This document shows, in pieces, positions 1 to 9,660 of a stretch of DNA of 26,984 nucleotides; the first letter of the stretch is position 1; each line of letters opens with the position of its first letter. Position numbers and translations under genes: made by a program. The notes under the pieces are model-generated. The model did no database searches and was not told where the DNA came from. It saw nothing but the letters and a program-made list of their open reading frames with translations. The DNA comes from Paramacrobiotus richtersi (lineage: Eukaryota > Tardigrada > Eutardigrada > Parachela > Macrobiotidae), in the NCBI GenBank assembly GCA_034698045.1, contig JAQGAU010000504.1, positions 1-26,984 on the forward strand. The letters run 5' to 3'.

Positions 1-3000
1 TATTATAAAGCGCGTTGCTACGGCACGGTTGGGTCATACTGCGTACTCCACCGAATCCTCTGCGCATAGCCATTTCGGCGATTATGTTTGACTCTGCCGG
101 AAGCTCCATAACTCCCGCCCGCTAAGTTGAATTGTCACCGTTAGCAGGCATGTTTGTAGGGAAGTTACCTGACTGTAATTTTACCATTCAAAGGTACCTT
201 TGAAGTGCCAAAGAATTATGGAAAGGCTCTTCCTCGAACCATCCGATACAAGACCATGTCCTGAGAGAACTATAAAACAAATCCCTTTTTATGTTACTTG
301 CGTCGAGCATCGCTGGCAAAGTGTAAGTTTTAAATGCAGCCGACATAAAACTCTAAGTACAACTGCTCAAAGAAACTACCTTAGCCAGTTTAGAATTCAA
401 GGAGGATCCGAGCGGTGACTATCGATCTCACTAATCTCCGGTCGCTTTTCATTACGTCAAGCCAGATCAATTCTTTTCGCATCTTTCATTGATCTTTTTC
501 TTAAACTATGCGCCTGAACCCTAAATTACATCGCCCCTACAAACTCTACGATAACTTTTAGAAAACAGACAAACTGCGCTTTTGAACACGGAACCCGCCA
601 GTTTTATCATAGCGGAACTGAATCATACGGGCTTCTCTGCGCCCCTTTCTGTTACCTGCGGAACTCAAGTTCCGCATGATCAAAATGCTCAAGCCAAGTT
701 TCAAGTCCTGCATAGTACATGAAGGAAACACCTTCGGCTGCCGCCTCACGATTTCTTGGGATCCATAGAACAGTTAATATTAAGTTGGCTACTGGTTTGA
801 TCTTAGACATTTGCCGAGTGCCACCAGATGATCAGTTTTACTAGGACACTTTTCCTGCGCAGGTAGATAACCGCTTTTATCCGGACATTTCATCCCAATT
901 ACGCATACATACTGTACTTACATACAATTCTCGGCTAACTCCGCCTGTTTGGGCAGTACCATCTGAATGAACTGATCGTTTGACGTTACGTGGCTAAAGT
1001 ACCGACAAAATTAGTTTTCTTTGGGGCCAGCGGGAGCAGTTTCCGGATGACCGTTGAATAGTGTCGCTCGAGAAATCTCGATGGAGCTGCTTTTTGTCTG
1101 TGAAACATTAAAATTTCAGACCTGCGGCATTGTCACTCTTCTGCTGTAACGGAGGATCTCTCAGTTTGATCGGCGGTTCAAAATTGTTTCCGTGCTAGGT
1201 CTTTAAGTTTAGTGTTTTGTTATTAATGTTTAAGGTTCCGCCAGAGCGGCTGGTAGTGGGCAAATTAAGGTCTACTGTGGTTTCGAAAAATTTTTAGCGG
1301 CAAAACCGTTTGAAGAGTGATAATTCTGTCCGGTGTAAATTTCGCACACAAGAGGACTCAGGCGACTTTGTTCGTTTGCCGAGAGCAATCAAATGATCAG
1401 TTTCATCCAGATATTTCTGACGATAGCTATAAAATTCTTGGCTGACTACTTCTGCTCATTCTGTTTTCTCGTATTATGGAATTATGTAAATTTGGATAAA
1501 GCGGGTCACTGGTGGCAAAGGTGCACGTACGGATAATACCGATTATAGTCTGGGTCGAGGAAAAAGGCACATTTTACCACCGATGCCGTCACAAAAGAAA
1601 TCTCGCACAAAAAAATACGTTGGTTGGGCAAATATTACGCCGGCCGGAATTTCGCCTTGTGGGTGGTTTGTGGATAGGGTTAATGTATTTTGACATTTTC
1701 TCGGAGTTGTGTTTTAAACGAGAACGATATTAGAATTTTTTTTGATAAGAACAGTTCTACTTTGAAACGATCTTTTGCCTTGATCCTCGCAATCGTCAGT
1801 TGCGAATTTTAGTTGCTCACAACAACTGGCTTTTATTACGCTGGTGTTTCTTCTACTACAGTGTCCGAGGATGTTACTCTGAACAGATTCTTTTTTAGAG
1901 GCAGAAACTGATTACTCTGTTTCATTTTGGTCAGCTGAACAGTTTTTGCAACCGAAGTCTTGCTGGTCAGTGAATGCAATTTTTTCATGAAATGAAATGA
2001 TGTTTTCCGGTGTTTTTAATGCTTGGCCATTTTGATAAGGCATTTCTCTACTGAGGCGACTTTCACGCTGGGCAAGTTTTTTTCTGGAAAAATATTTCCT
2101 GTTCGGCATCCGATGCGAACAGAATCATGTCACCGCTGCTATGGCACGTACGGCAGATACTTAAATTTTATATATAGTCAGACATACTACTAAAACATGT
2201 TTTCTGACTCGGTCATACTCGTTGTATAGTAATAAAATTAATTTTCAGAGTAAGAGCGAATATTCTGAGTTAAATTCCGCGTTATGGGAGTCAGTTGTTT
2301 TCAGCTCAGGTTATATTAAGTTTTATTTCGATCACTTTTGCACTTTTGCAAAAAGTTAGTCCTGAACGGTACTACGGTACTGTATTATCGTTGTGAACTT
2401 TTTTTAGATTCTGGTCGAGCATCAGGCGAGAATGAGTTTTTTACTGACATTTGCAATGTCGGAATGCATATTGTACGATTATAAAATTGTGTTGTTCTCA
2501 GCAGCCGGATTGTTTTATAAGTAGTTTCAAGGTGACGTCGAAAATTTCACACATGAGCCAGTGCTCTCGATGCCGGTAGAATATTTTGATAAAAATATCA
2601 TGTGACCTACGGGGAGTCTAATGGCGTTTTCCGTTTTTGCTGATTTGGCACCGATTTCGGGATTTTTATGTTACGGGGCGACCGAGCGTATTATATAGTA
2701 GATCTACATAGAGATAGATAATGTGCGGGGCGTACATGCTACCGCCTTTAAATACCGTTATGTACCTACTTGAAACGCAATGGACTTTGAAAACCAAACA
2801 GAAGCAATGCAGAATGCATTTAACATACTTTTCGTATTAACATACAGTTTCAGTTTTGTTGAACTATTTTTCAGCGAAAGAAAACATTTCCAAAACTGAA
2901 AATTACTCTGCCATAACTGCTGGCAGTAGTTTTTCGAACCACTTGCTCTTGTGCTGTTCTTTCGAACCACTTAGTTTTAATCGTGCTGCTGCATGCCTAC

Positions 3001-3270
3001 AAATGCGAAATAGCCTAGCAACTGTAGAAAAACTCTTGTGTGCGTTCTGCTGATCGAAACGTACGTTTTTCCGGAACGACACGCTGCAGGTGCCGTACGG
3101 CATACGGCCACGTACGCTTCCGATCTACGTATACGACTGGAATAATCTGGATGGCAAGCGTCATTTAATGTCCGCGGCCGGAGCGTACGTTTGAACTGGT
3201 TTTCTTCTATGGTCTGCGACACTGTCGCAAAGTCGGTAAAAAAATGACGCACTACCAGGAATAAAGGTGG
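1..3270. other. Long stretch without a recognisable gene
   Basis: Only short, mutually overlapping open frames occur on both strands. None shows a recognisable domain, signal peptide or splice structure. The sequence is moderately AT-rich with scattered T-runs, as in decayed intergenic DNA. I saw no tRNA-like or rRNA-like sequence. A diverged direct repeat lies inside it (separate entry), and a perfect 12-bp palindrome TGCCGTACGGCA is at 3091-3102. Old degraded transposon sequence is likely but cannot be assigned to a family by eye. Confidence 0.5.
811..1403 (+). repeat. Diverged direct repeat, two copies about 565 bp apart
   Basis: The block TTGCCGAGNGCNANCANATG followed by ATCAGTTT occurs at about 811-838 and again at about 1376-1403. 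Weaker similarity follows both copies: a stretch like TTnATCCnGAnATTTC, then AATTCTnGGCTnACT. The first copy carries extra sequence between these blocks. This looks like an old tandem duplication or two relics of one repeat family. No ends or target duplications are recognisable. Confidence 0.35.
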
Positions 3271-3729
3271 AAATATTATATAAAAAGCCGAAGCTTAACA
3301 ATAAACGAAGTCCAACGTACAATTTCAATGTGAAGATCGCTTCGTTCACGCCATACCAGAACAACAGCATATACCGACGCGTATCCAAGTCATGCGCAGC
3401 ACTCTAGCGATTCTTTACCGCCGTATTGTGATAACTTTCTCTGCCGCATCCGATGAACAACTTTTCGGTCAGGCCTCGCCAATCTGTTCCTGTATATCCT
3501 TCGGGGAATGGGAAGGGGGGGGCCTAGTTTTCATGGTCATGAAACGACAACGTCAAAACCTTTACAGGGAACGTTTACAGGCACAGTTTGTAAGAGCACA
3601 AGTCAGAGTGGCTTTTCGGCTAGACTGATTGCAATCAACCTCCAAAGTGCCGATGGACATTGATGAGTACGCTTGCCTCTCGTAGAATTCCATGTTAATT
3701 TCTGGAAAACTGAGCATGGCAGGCGTTTT

Positions 3730-4149
3730 TCAGAAACTAATGCTGAAGAGCACCACGGCGGCTGCATACATGAAGTACAAGTCTAGTACGGTTACAGCAT
3801 CGGCGGAGTCGATGCTGGCATTTACTGCTTCGACACTAGACCAGAACAGTGTTGATTTTACGCCCGAAACGCCAGCACGCCATCTTTTAAACTTGCAATT
3901 GTGCCAGAACTTATAACGAATAATTTTTCTCCGACGATATCAGCCCAGCAGCAAGTTACTGCGGCAACGAAATGAAAGGTCAAAGTCCGGTAGGGTGTAA
4001 TTGTATATCTGTAGTGTCACGACGCGGCGCCCACAAAACCGTGCCAAGGACTCACGAATAGTATTGGCCTGTCTTATCGAAAACGGAAATGAATGGTCTA
4101 TCCCATGGGTGCCTTGTTTCAAAAACCTGTTCAGTTTAAGATTTTTCAC
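3730..4149 (-). pseudogene. Possible decayed Cys-loop ligand-gated ion channel fragment (TM2-TM3 region)
   Basis: One minus-strand frame stays open from 4149 down to about 3563 apart from stops at 3940-3942 and 3730-3732. Between those stops the peptide contains WRAGVSGVK, then NASIDSADAVTVLDLYF, then a hydrophobic run MYAAAVVLFSISF. In Cys-loop receptors (GABA-A, glycine, GluCl), TM2 begins near a RVxLG motif, a short loop carries Asn-Ala-Ser-like residues, and TM3 begins with an Ala-Ile-Asp-Ile-Tyr-Leu-type motif. The spacing from NAS to LDLYF here equals that of the family. The proline-bearing part of the loop and the TM1 sequence are not clear. The similarity is short and the frame is broken, so it would be a relic. 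Alternatives are an unrelated membrane-protein fragment or chance. Confidence is low. Confidence 0.25.
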
Positions 4150-5656
4150 GAATTTTTAAACCGAAAAGACTGCTGTAAGAGTCAAGCCTTTGATAGTGTT
4201 TCAAACCTATAGGTCTTCAAATAAATTAGAGCTGGATAAATTAGAAAAGTGGCGTAAAATAGATGTCTGTACACATGGTGCACTTTACACGGTGCAGACA
4301 GTAGCGGACAATCGTGTCAGATCTTAGGCAGGTATCTTGCTCGTGCTCAAAGTGGTAATCTACGCCAGCGTTCCAAACGGCTTTACCGACTTTGCGGAAA
4401 AAAGTTTTGAAAGCAAAAATAAATTTTGCTTTACTTATTGTTGAAAGGAATTACAGTACTGTGCGTAGTAAAGATCCGTGACGCCACGAATTTTCTAGTT
4501 AACGTACACGAAGCGCATGATTACCGTACTTAACTACATCTGTATGCGATGATGACAATTATTATTCTTATAAAATAATCCTTCTTGCCAGTATGCTCCC
4601 ACCGCAAAGTAAAAGGATCATCATAGTTCATTGTTTTATGGAGCGTCACTAATTCTTTCCAGTGTGGAAGTACAACTCGTTTCAAAAAAACCATTTTGAA
4701 GGCCGTACAGAATTTTATTCTGCCGACCTGATCATAGAATACTGTGCTAAGAAATACCGCATTTATGTACAAATTGTCTACTTTCAGTTAGTTTCAAAAG
4801 CCGAGTTTAATAAGAGGGTCACGAACATTGTAAATCCGGAAGATCAGTACATATGTAATCATACAGTATTGCAAAAAACACTAGAAGTACTATAGAGGCT
4901 GGTTGTACGACCCTAGCCATTCAGTGCAGATTTATTTCCTAACCAAAGTAACCAGATGAAGATACACAATCGAAGTATCTACTAACTTATTATTGTTATT
5001 ATTTTACGAATATTGCTGCACAACAGCTGACAGTTCCCGGACTAGCTTTCCGCTCTATCCTGTCACCGATTACGGATTCGGACCGAGTCAGAGAAATTTT
5101 TGCTGATATTTACTGTATATAGTGCTGAAAAGCCAAAAACAAAATATGGCTTGGACCTTCCTACCATCTAGGTGACCCTTGGAACCTACAAAGTTCCAGG
5201 GTATGCAAAAGTGTACAGGATTAACTGAAACTAAAAATAAACACTTCTGCGTATATAACTGCAGTAATGTACTCAATTCTTTAATGTCTTCGACAAATAC
5301 CGCCGCAGGAATTTCGGATCTAGTCGATAAGTATAACACTACAAAATATATCAACGTCAATACATTTTACTGTCTACACTCGACAGATTCGCAAATTTCC
5401 ATCCGCAACCTCTTTGACAGCGAACACATCTAGCTGCTTTATTGTATATATTATACTCGATGTTTTGCCCAACTCGTTGGCCAAAATTGACTCCTTTGAT
5501 ATCACTGTAGCAAGTTTTGAAGTCGTTATACGGATTTTAATACCAGTTACTTTCTTTATAACTGTATGAGTTATGGTAACTAGCATCACTATGTAAAATT
5601 CTAGATCGTTATTACACTAGATTACTGAACCAAACCTTGATATTTGCTAAAGGTTT
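4150..5656. other. AT-rich intergenic stretch, no recognisable gene
   Basis: Several open frames of 70-90 codons overlap on both strands (for example 4530-4895 and 5088-5589). They lack recognisable motifs, signal peptides or splice patterns and their composition follows the AT-rich background. A small hairpin TGGAAC/GTTCCA lies near 5180-5200. I see nothing else that can be supported. Confidence 0.5.
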
Positions 5657-5665
5657 GCATAAATG
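5657..5665. repeat. Left target-site duplication (9 bp) of the long-TIR element
   Basis: GCATAAATG directly precedes the left terminus GGGTGTATCG. The identical 9 bp directly follow the right terminus at 6805-6813. A perfect 9-bp duplication exactly at the two ends of an inverted repeat is strong evidence of transposition. Confidence 0.85.
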
Positions 5666-5904
5666 GGGTGTATCGAAAACGTGGCGACCACGGACGTGGT
5701 TGTGGTCGGCTGTGGCCGTGGTTTCCCGTGACCGTTGTGGTCGTCAGTGGTCGATGGTGGTTGTGGTTTTCTGTGGCCGATTGTGGTTATTCGTGGTCGG
5801 CAGGATATGGTCGAAATTATGCCGTTCAGTGTTCAGCGAAATCGCCGATGAGATTTGACCACCTGGTAACTTAATTAAATAACACTTCCAAAACTGTCTT
5901 AAAT
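5666..5904 (+). repeat. Left terminal inverted repeat
   Basis: This is the left arm of the element. It consists largely of GTGGTCG/GTGGTTG-type iterations, followed by a unique inner part (AAATTATGCCGTTCAGTG and onward) and ending in CCAAAACTGTCTTAA. The reverse complement of 6567-6804 matches nearly throughout, with a few small indels, for example about 9 bp near 5876. Confidence 0.85.
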
Positions 5905-6200
5905 TGTTTTTTATATTCTATTTTGACAATATTTGTTTGTCACTGGTGCCATTCAGATGTACGCGCAGCCGAGCGTAGTACTGATCTCACACCGCAGTGC
6001 CGTTTTATTTATTCTACTTTTTTTATATACTACGCTGTTTTAGTAGCATCCACTCAAACAAACCTCATTCCAGTTACTACAGGTTTCTTTGAACCAGTAG
6101 TCAGATTTTAAATAGGTAAATAAAACAACAAAACGTAAGACATGGACGGTAAAGCAGCTATCAGAGCAACTCATTCCAGCTTTACGATTTACGGCCCCGT

Positions 6201-6405
6201 CCATGGTGCCCTGAACGGAAGTAGCGTTTCCTCGTTGAACGGCAATCGACAACCGCTGGCGAAGAAATTCGTGGGATCGAAGTTGTACGGTCTGTTCCTT
6301 CAAGCGTTTACCGATGTTCTTGATCAGTGCAACAGCAGGTGGCTCCCATGGTCCAAAGATCTCAAACGCCACGCTTCTAATCTTAAATGTTGCACTCCAG
6401 TTTCT
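6201..6405 (-). pseudogene. Fragment resembling the C terminus of a non-LTR retrotransposon reverse-transcriptase protein
   Basis: The minus-strand frame reads FEIFGPWEPPAVALIKNIGK and, some residues later, LRQRLSIAVQRGNATSVQGT. From memory, the pattern FGxW/P...A...L..LGKR followed by a QR(L/I)S(I/V)A(V/I)QRGNA.S..GT box matches the extreme C termini of polyproteins from some invertebrate LINE-like elements, downstream of the polymerase domain. Only this tail is present and no polymerase motifs are in the window. It lies inside the TIR-bounded element, so it was either captured or the element inserted around it. The upstream frame is closed by a stop about 10 codons before the similarity starts. 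The assignment is tentative. Confidence 0.35.
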
Positions 6406-6566
6406 ATCAGGCTAGCAATGCTTGCCTCAGCGAACGAATACCATGTCCTTTTCAGAATCCTCGTTGACGCTAGCTGGCGTACTGCTAAATATTCGCATTG
6501 AAGCATTTGGGCACTAACAGTGGTCAGGTATTCATTTTTCTCTGGTTAGAATAAAGTATAATAATA

Positions 6567-6804
6567 AAATTAAGACAGTTTTGGCATTGTTAAGTTACCA
6601 GGCGGTCAAAATTTAATCTCATCTGCGATTTCGTTGAACACTGAACGGCAGAATTTCGACCATATCCTGCCGACCACAAATAACCACAACCGGCCACAAA
6701 AAACCACGACCACCATCGACCACTAACGACCACAAAGGTCACGGGAAACCACGACCACGGCCGGCCACGACCACGTCCGTGGTCGCCACCTTTTCGATAC
6801 ACCC
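6567..6804 (-). repeat. Right terminal inverted repeat
   Basis: This is the reverse complement of the left arm. It begins with TTAAGACAGTTTTGG and ends CGATACACCC, immediately followed by the second copy of the 9-bp target duplication (6805-6813). A frame on its minus strand spans most of the arm but reflects the GTGGTCG repeat and is not a gene. Confidence 0.85.
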
Positions 6805-6863
6805 GCATAAATGTTTTGTCTTCTGAAAATAAACTGTAATGGTTTAATACGCGGACTCTAAGG

Positions 6864-7058
6864 TGACGTGGTCTTTCACAGCATTCACACATATCAACTC
6901 TACTGTGCTTGAATCAGCAGCAGTAACCGTAGATACTGAAAAAATACGTCACATCACGTGGTCTTTCACAATATTCACGCATATTGAAGCAGTGGGCTGT
7001 TAAGAGGAGTGTACAGCACTAACTTTAGAATCACGTGGTCTTTCACAGTTTTCACCAT
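6864..7058 (+). repeat. Three spaced copies of ACGTGGTCTTTCAC
   Basis: The 14-mer ACGTGGTCTTTCAC is exact in all three copies, starting near 6866, 6956 and 7033. It is followed by similar tails (AGCATTCAC, AATATTCAC, AGTTTTCAC). Copies two and three extend to CACGTG, an E-box-type hexamer. Spacing is about 90 and 77 bp, so these are short motifs and not a simple tandem array. They lie between two transposons, so they could be a relic of a third element or a cluster of protein-binding sites. Confidence 0.6.
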
Positions 7059-7112
7059 TCCGTTCAGCCGAAAAGAAGACAAGACGCGTAAACCATGACT
7101 CATCCTTGAGAT

Positions 7113-7611
7113 CAGACATTGCCCATTTTCGATTTTTCCATAACCCATCCATTCCCATTTTTTTCTTGCTTTCCCATTCATACCATTCCCATTTTTTTCC
7201 GGTCAGTCCCCATTTTTAACCATTTAAAAATGCAGCCCCATTTCTCATCCCATAATTTCGCAAAAATTCGCGCTGTATTTTTAAAGTATAATTTTTATTT
7301 TTCACTTCAAATAAGCCAAAAAATCCGTAAAAATCGTTGTTGCGGACAGCTGTTCGCGCGAAGCGCGAAGCCAACGATAAATTACGAATCAAATCCGCGA
7401 AAAAAGCAAGAAAAACAGGCTACTTTCTGTAAATCAGTTCCGTTTTTCATATAATTTCTAGAAATCCCATTTTTCCCCATTTTTCGTTTTCCCCATACAT
7501 TCCCATTCATACTTTGAGGTCTCCCATTCACACCCATTTATACTGAAAAATATGGGAAATGGGAAAAAATGGGCCATTTCTCCATTTTAAAATGGAAATG
7601 GGCAATCTCTG
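7113..7611. mobile_element. hAT-like MITE, 499 bp, with 8-bp target-site duplication
   Basis: The left end reads CAGACATTGCCCATTTTC. The right end, reverse-complemented, reads CAGAGATTGCCCATTTCC, so the TIRs are about 18 bp and nearly identical. A perfect 8-bp direct repeat CTTGAGAT flanks it (7105-7112 and 7612-7619). TIRs starting CAG and an 8-bp duplication are hallmarks of the hAT superfamily. The interior near both ends is filled with many copies of CCCATTTTT-like motifs in both orientations, which fits hAT subterminal transposase-binding repeats. There is no transposase coding capacity. The plus-strand open frame across the left half is low-complexity and is not a gene. Confidence 0.85.
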
Positions 7612-7698
7612 CTTGAGATACTGGTCGATCCCGACACAAAACTTACACTCTACCGCGTCGTATTTTATAATTCGTACTTTGTCAACACCCGGTTCAAA

Positions 7699-8223
7699 CT
7701 AAGTGCAAGGAACATACCAAAAGTACTGTATGGCGGTTATAAGCTTTACGATACTACTGAAATCAAAACGCCTGCGCATAGCCTTGACCATAATAGTTGG
7801 AAATCCAGTGACTTTGTACATTCGCTTATACTTTTCTTGGCTCTCCCCAGCGTACACTCCGAACTTCACTGTTCCTTTCATCTTTGCTGCAACCTCAGCC
7901 CATACGGGTGCCAGCATCGGGCAGTGGGCATACGATGAAGGGCAAAACTGCACGACCCAGGGTTCTTTCGAATCCAGAACAAGCCGCTGAAAACTAATGT
8001 CATGGAGACGCACTACGTCTTCGCCTTCATCTGGGCGAGCTGTTTTAAAATCGGCTGTGGCGTGCAGTCTTTGAAAATTCGTTGCAGCCGTTGTCTGAAA
8101 TTTTGAATACAGACTTGATTTTTGCCGTCTGATCATCTTGACATGTTCTACGAGCATGTACAATTGTACATGTTTAACTGCTTTTATACTTTTACTACAC
8201 AACCTCTTTTGTATTGCAGTCAT
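7699..8223 (-). CDS. Thioredoxin/PDI-like protein with degenerate active site
   Basis: The uninterrupted frame has 174 codons from an ATG at 8223. Residues from about 70 onward resemble the second thioredoxin domain of P5-type (PDIA6) disulfide isomerases: DVVRLHDISFQRLV, then PWVVQF, an active-site position reading SYAHC instead of WCGHC, then APVWAEVA, a KFGVY strand, and the cis-proline motif GFPTI. The nucleophilic first cysteine of CxxC is therefore tyrosine while the second cysteine remains, so normal disulfide exchange is unlikely. The first 65 or so residues are basic, have no signal peptide and look unlike the family. The true start may lie further in, for example after a splice acceptor such as TTTTAAAACAG. 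No ER-retention signal is visible at the C terminus. It may be a divergent redox-inactive gene, one exon of a larger gene, or a recent pseudogene. Confidence 0.55.
   Translation of the reverse strand: MTAIQKRLCSKSIKAVKHVQLYMLVEHVKMIRRQKSSLYSKFQTTAATNFQRLHATADFKTARPDEGEDVVRLHDISFQRLVLDSKEPWVVQFCPSSYAHCPMLAPVWAEVAAKMKGTVKFGVYAGESQEKYKRMYKVTGFPTIMVKAMRRRFDFSSIVKLITAIQYFWYVPCT
8155..8172. other. Perfect 18-bp palindrome
   Basis: CATGTACAATTGTACATG is its own reverse complement over 18 bp. It lies within the 5' part of the thioredoxin-like frame, where it encodes part of HVQLYM. Its function is unknown. Confidence 0.9.
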
Positions 8224-9660
8224 AAAAGGTCCAACAACACAACCAAACGTTCATTAGAAGCCTTGCGCACTACACAATTTCTGACTGACAAAGAAGCTTT
8301 CTTACTGACAAAGTGCTAAAAAGCCGTATGTAAGTCAGTAAATAACGATGCACGGTCGTTGCAGTTGCGCGAGCTGGTTTACATACTTTTATGAATCTGC
8401 ACATATAAACTACCGCACACTCGAAAGGCAACCGCCACCTCAAAACGGTTTACCACACACCGCGTCACATATCGAGACAGCCGCCACGAAAGCGGGCTCA
8501 AAGGGAAATACTTTTCCAAATTTGGTTAATTTAAATTTATACCAGTCACATCCAGCAATGACACAAAAATCCCGCAAACAAACACAACAGAAAAAAATAA
8601 CAGAAAATATCATCTGTTAATTGGTTGAATTACTTGGCTACCCAAGGCGCAGGCTACCTTGCAAAAACAGCAACAGCTCGAGTTCTCCATCGCTGAAGAA
8701 AGACGGTTGATCGTCATGTTGACGCTGTGCCAGGAAAATTTTGATGATGTTCCTCTCTACAATAAAATCAAATTTCCGCTAGATGTTTTTTTTGTCGAAC
8801 CAGCCAAATAGCCAGGTTCAGATGCTTTAACAGTTGCGCAGCTTAATATGATTTAACAAGAAAACAACCAAGCTAGCAAATTACTGATATTGAGTTATTT
8901 CTCTCTTCTGCTGGGTAACCAGCACATGGGGCATCCCCGTAAACAAAATAACTCGCAGAAAAACTGCGCTCAAAAATTTTGTAATAATTTCGTCAAATTA
9001 ACAGAAAAATTGAAAGTTTCCATACGAAGTCAGTGATATCATGCCCACGTTCGAAAACTAGGACGAGTGCGCCTTACCGTATTTACTTTAGAGTATCCTG
9101 CCACGCATGATCAACAATCACTTTTCCGGGCTAAGCCGCTGGCACGCATGGCATCCGAAAGGAACAGATTTCCACAATAGCGGCGCGAGGCCGAAGTCCG
9201 CTGGGTAGCCAGCGCCGAGCAGGGTTCCCCGCTGAAACATTGGTTAGCACGAGGGTTCAGATGCTCTATACCTGGCTGGCATTAGAACATCCTTTAACGA
9301 GTTTCCAGCTCCAGCAAAAACTGGAGCCAAACTAGAACTGAATTTTAAATGTGTTCCGGAATCTTGGTCTCAAAAAGTTCGGACAAAATTTGCTGCACAA
9401 TTTTCGAGGCTGACGAGCTGCGTGTAACACTACGCAATTTTCTGATTGGCGCCAGTCACGCTCGATCTAAAATAAATGTTCAGCTGGCCAATCAGAATTC
9501 TGCCTTTCCCGCTGTCTGTCAGTAAGCGAGCGGCTTTACAGGCATGACAGGGAACGCCCATTCATGTCGTGTGTTTTCGTCTACGCCCCTCACAGACACA
9601 GGCATTTACTGACAATTTGGTCAATTTCGCTGGCCCGGGCACGGTGTAAGTCAGAATACG
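8224..9660. other. Intergenic stretch without a recognisable gene
   Basis: No frame with domain similarity is seen. A perfect 7-bp-stem hairpin (GCTCCAG, loop CAAAAA, CTGGAGC) lies at 9308-9327. Two loosely similar segments containing GCTGGGTAxCCAGC occur near 8909-8925 and 9200-9215, each followed by GGGxxxCCCCG, which suggests an old duplicated repeat. A pair of inverted CCAAT motifs is listed separately. Confidence 0.45.
9442..9495. promoter_or_regulatory. Inverted pair of NF-Y-type CCAAT boxes
   Basis: CTGATTGGCGCC (9442-9453) is the reverse complement of GGCGCCAATCAG, and GGCCAATCAG follows at 9486-9495. Both match the extended NF-Y consensus RRCCAATCRG, in opposite orientation and about 40 bp apart. 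The matching arms extend a little beyond the boxes, so an inverted-repeat origin is also possible. No gene start is recognised next to them, so a promoter role is inference only. Confidence 0.3.

Larger units (their letters stand above)
5666..6804. mobile_element. Non-autonomous DNA transposon with long TIRs (Mutator-like or Foldback-like)
   Basis: The element is 1139 bp long. It starts GGGTGTATCGAAAA and ends with the reverse complement TTTTCGATACACCC. The arms (about 5666-5904 and 6567-6804, roughly 240 bp each) are closely matching inverted repeats with scattered differences. A perfect 9-bp direct repeat GCATAAATG flanks it. The arms are built of imperfect iterations of a TGTGGTCG-type motif. 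Long TIRs with a 9-bp duplication are typical of Mutator-like elements, and Foldback elements also make 9-bp duplications and carry iterated TIRs. No transposase is seen in the 660-bp interior, so it would need enzyme in trans. The interior instead holds a fragment resembling the C-terminal part of a non-LTR retrotransposon protein. The superfamily is inferred; the TIR and target duplication are seen directly. Confidence 0.85.

Noticed and set aside
3277..3628. TATATAAAAA box at 3277-3286 and a 78-codon ATG frame at 3392
   Set aside because: The encoded peptide has no recognisable feature, and the TATA match alone is weak in AT-rich DNA.
5637..5874. Open frames rich in Trp/Gly/Val across 5637-5874 and on the minus strand at 6590-6892
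   Set aside because: They are translations of the GTGGTCG-rich inverted-repeat arms of the transposon, open in several frames because of the repeat.
7119..7454. 111-codon plus-strand frame
   Set aside because: It lies wholly inside the hAT-like MITE and reflects CCCATTTTT low complexity.
9308..9327. 7-bp-stem hairpin considered as a histone 3'-end stem-loop
   Set aside because: Stem and loop sequence do not match the histone consensus, and no histone gene is nearby.
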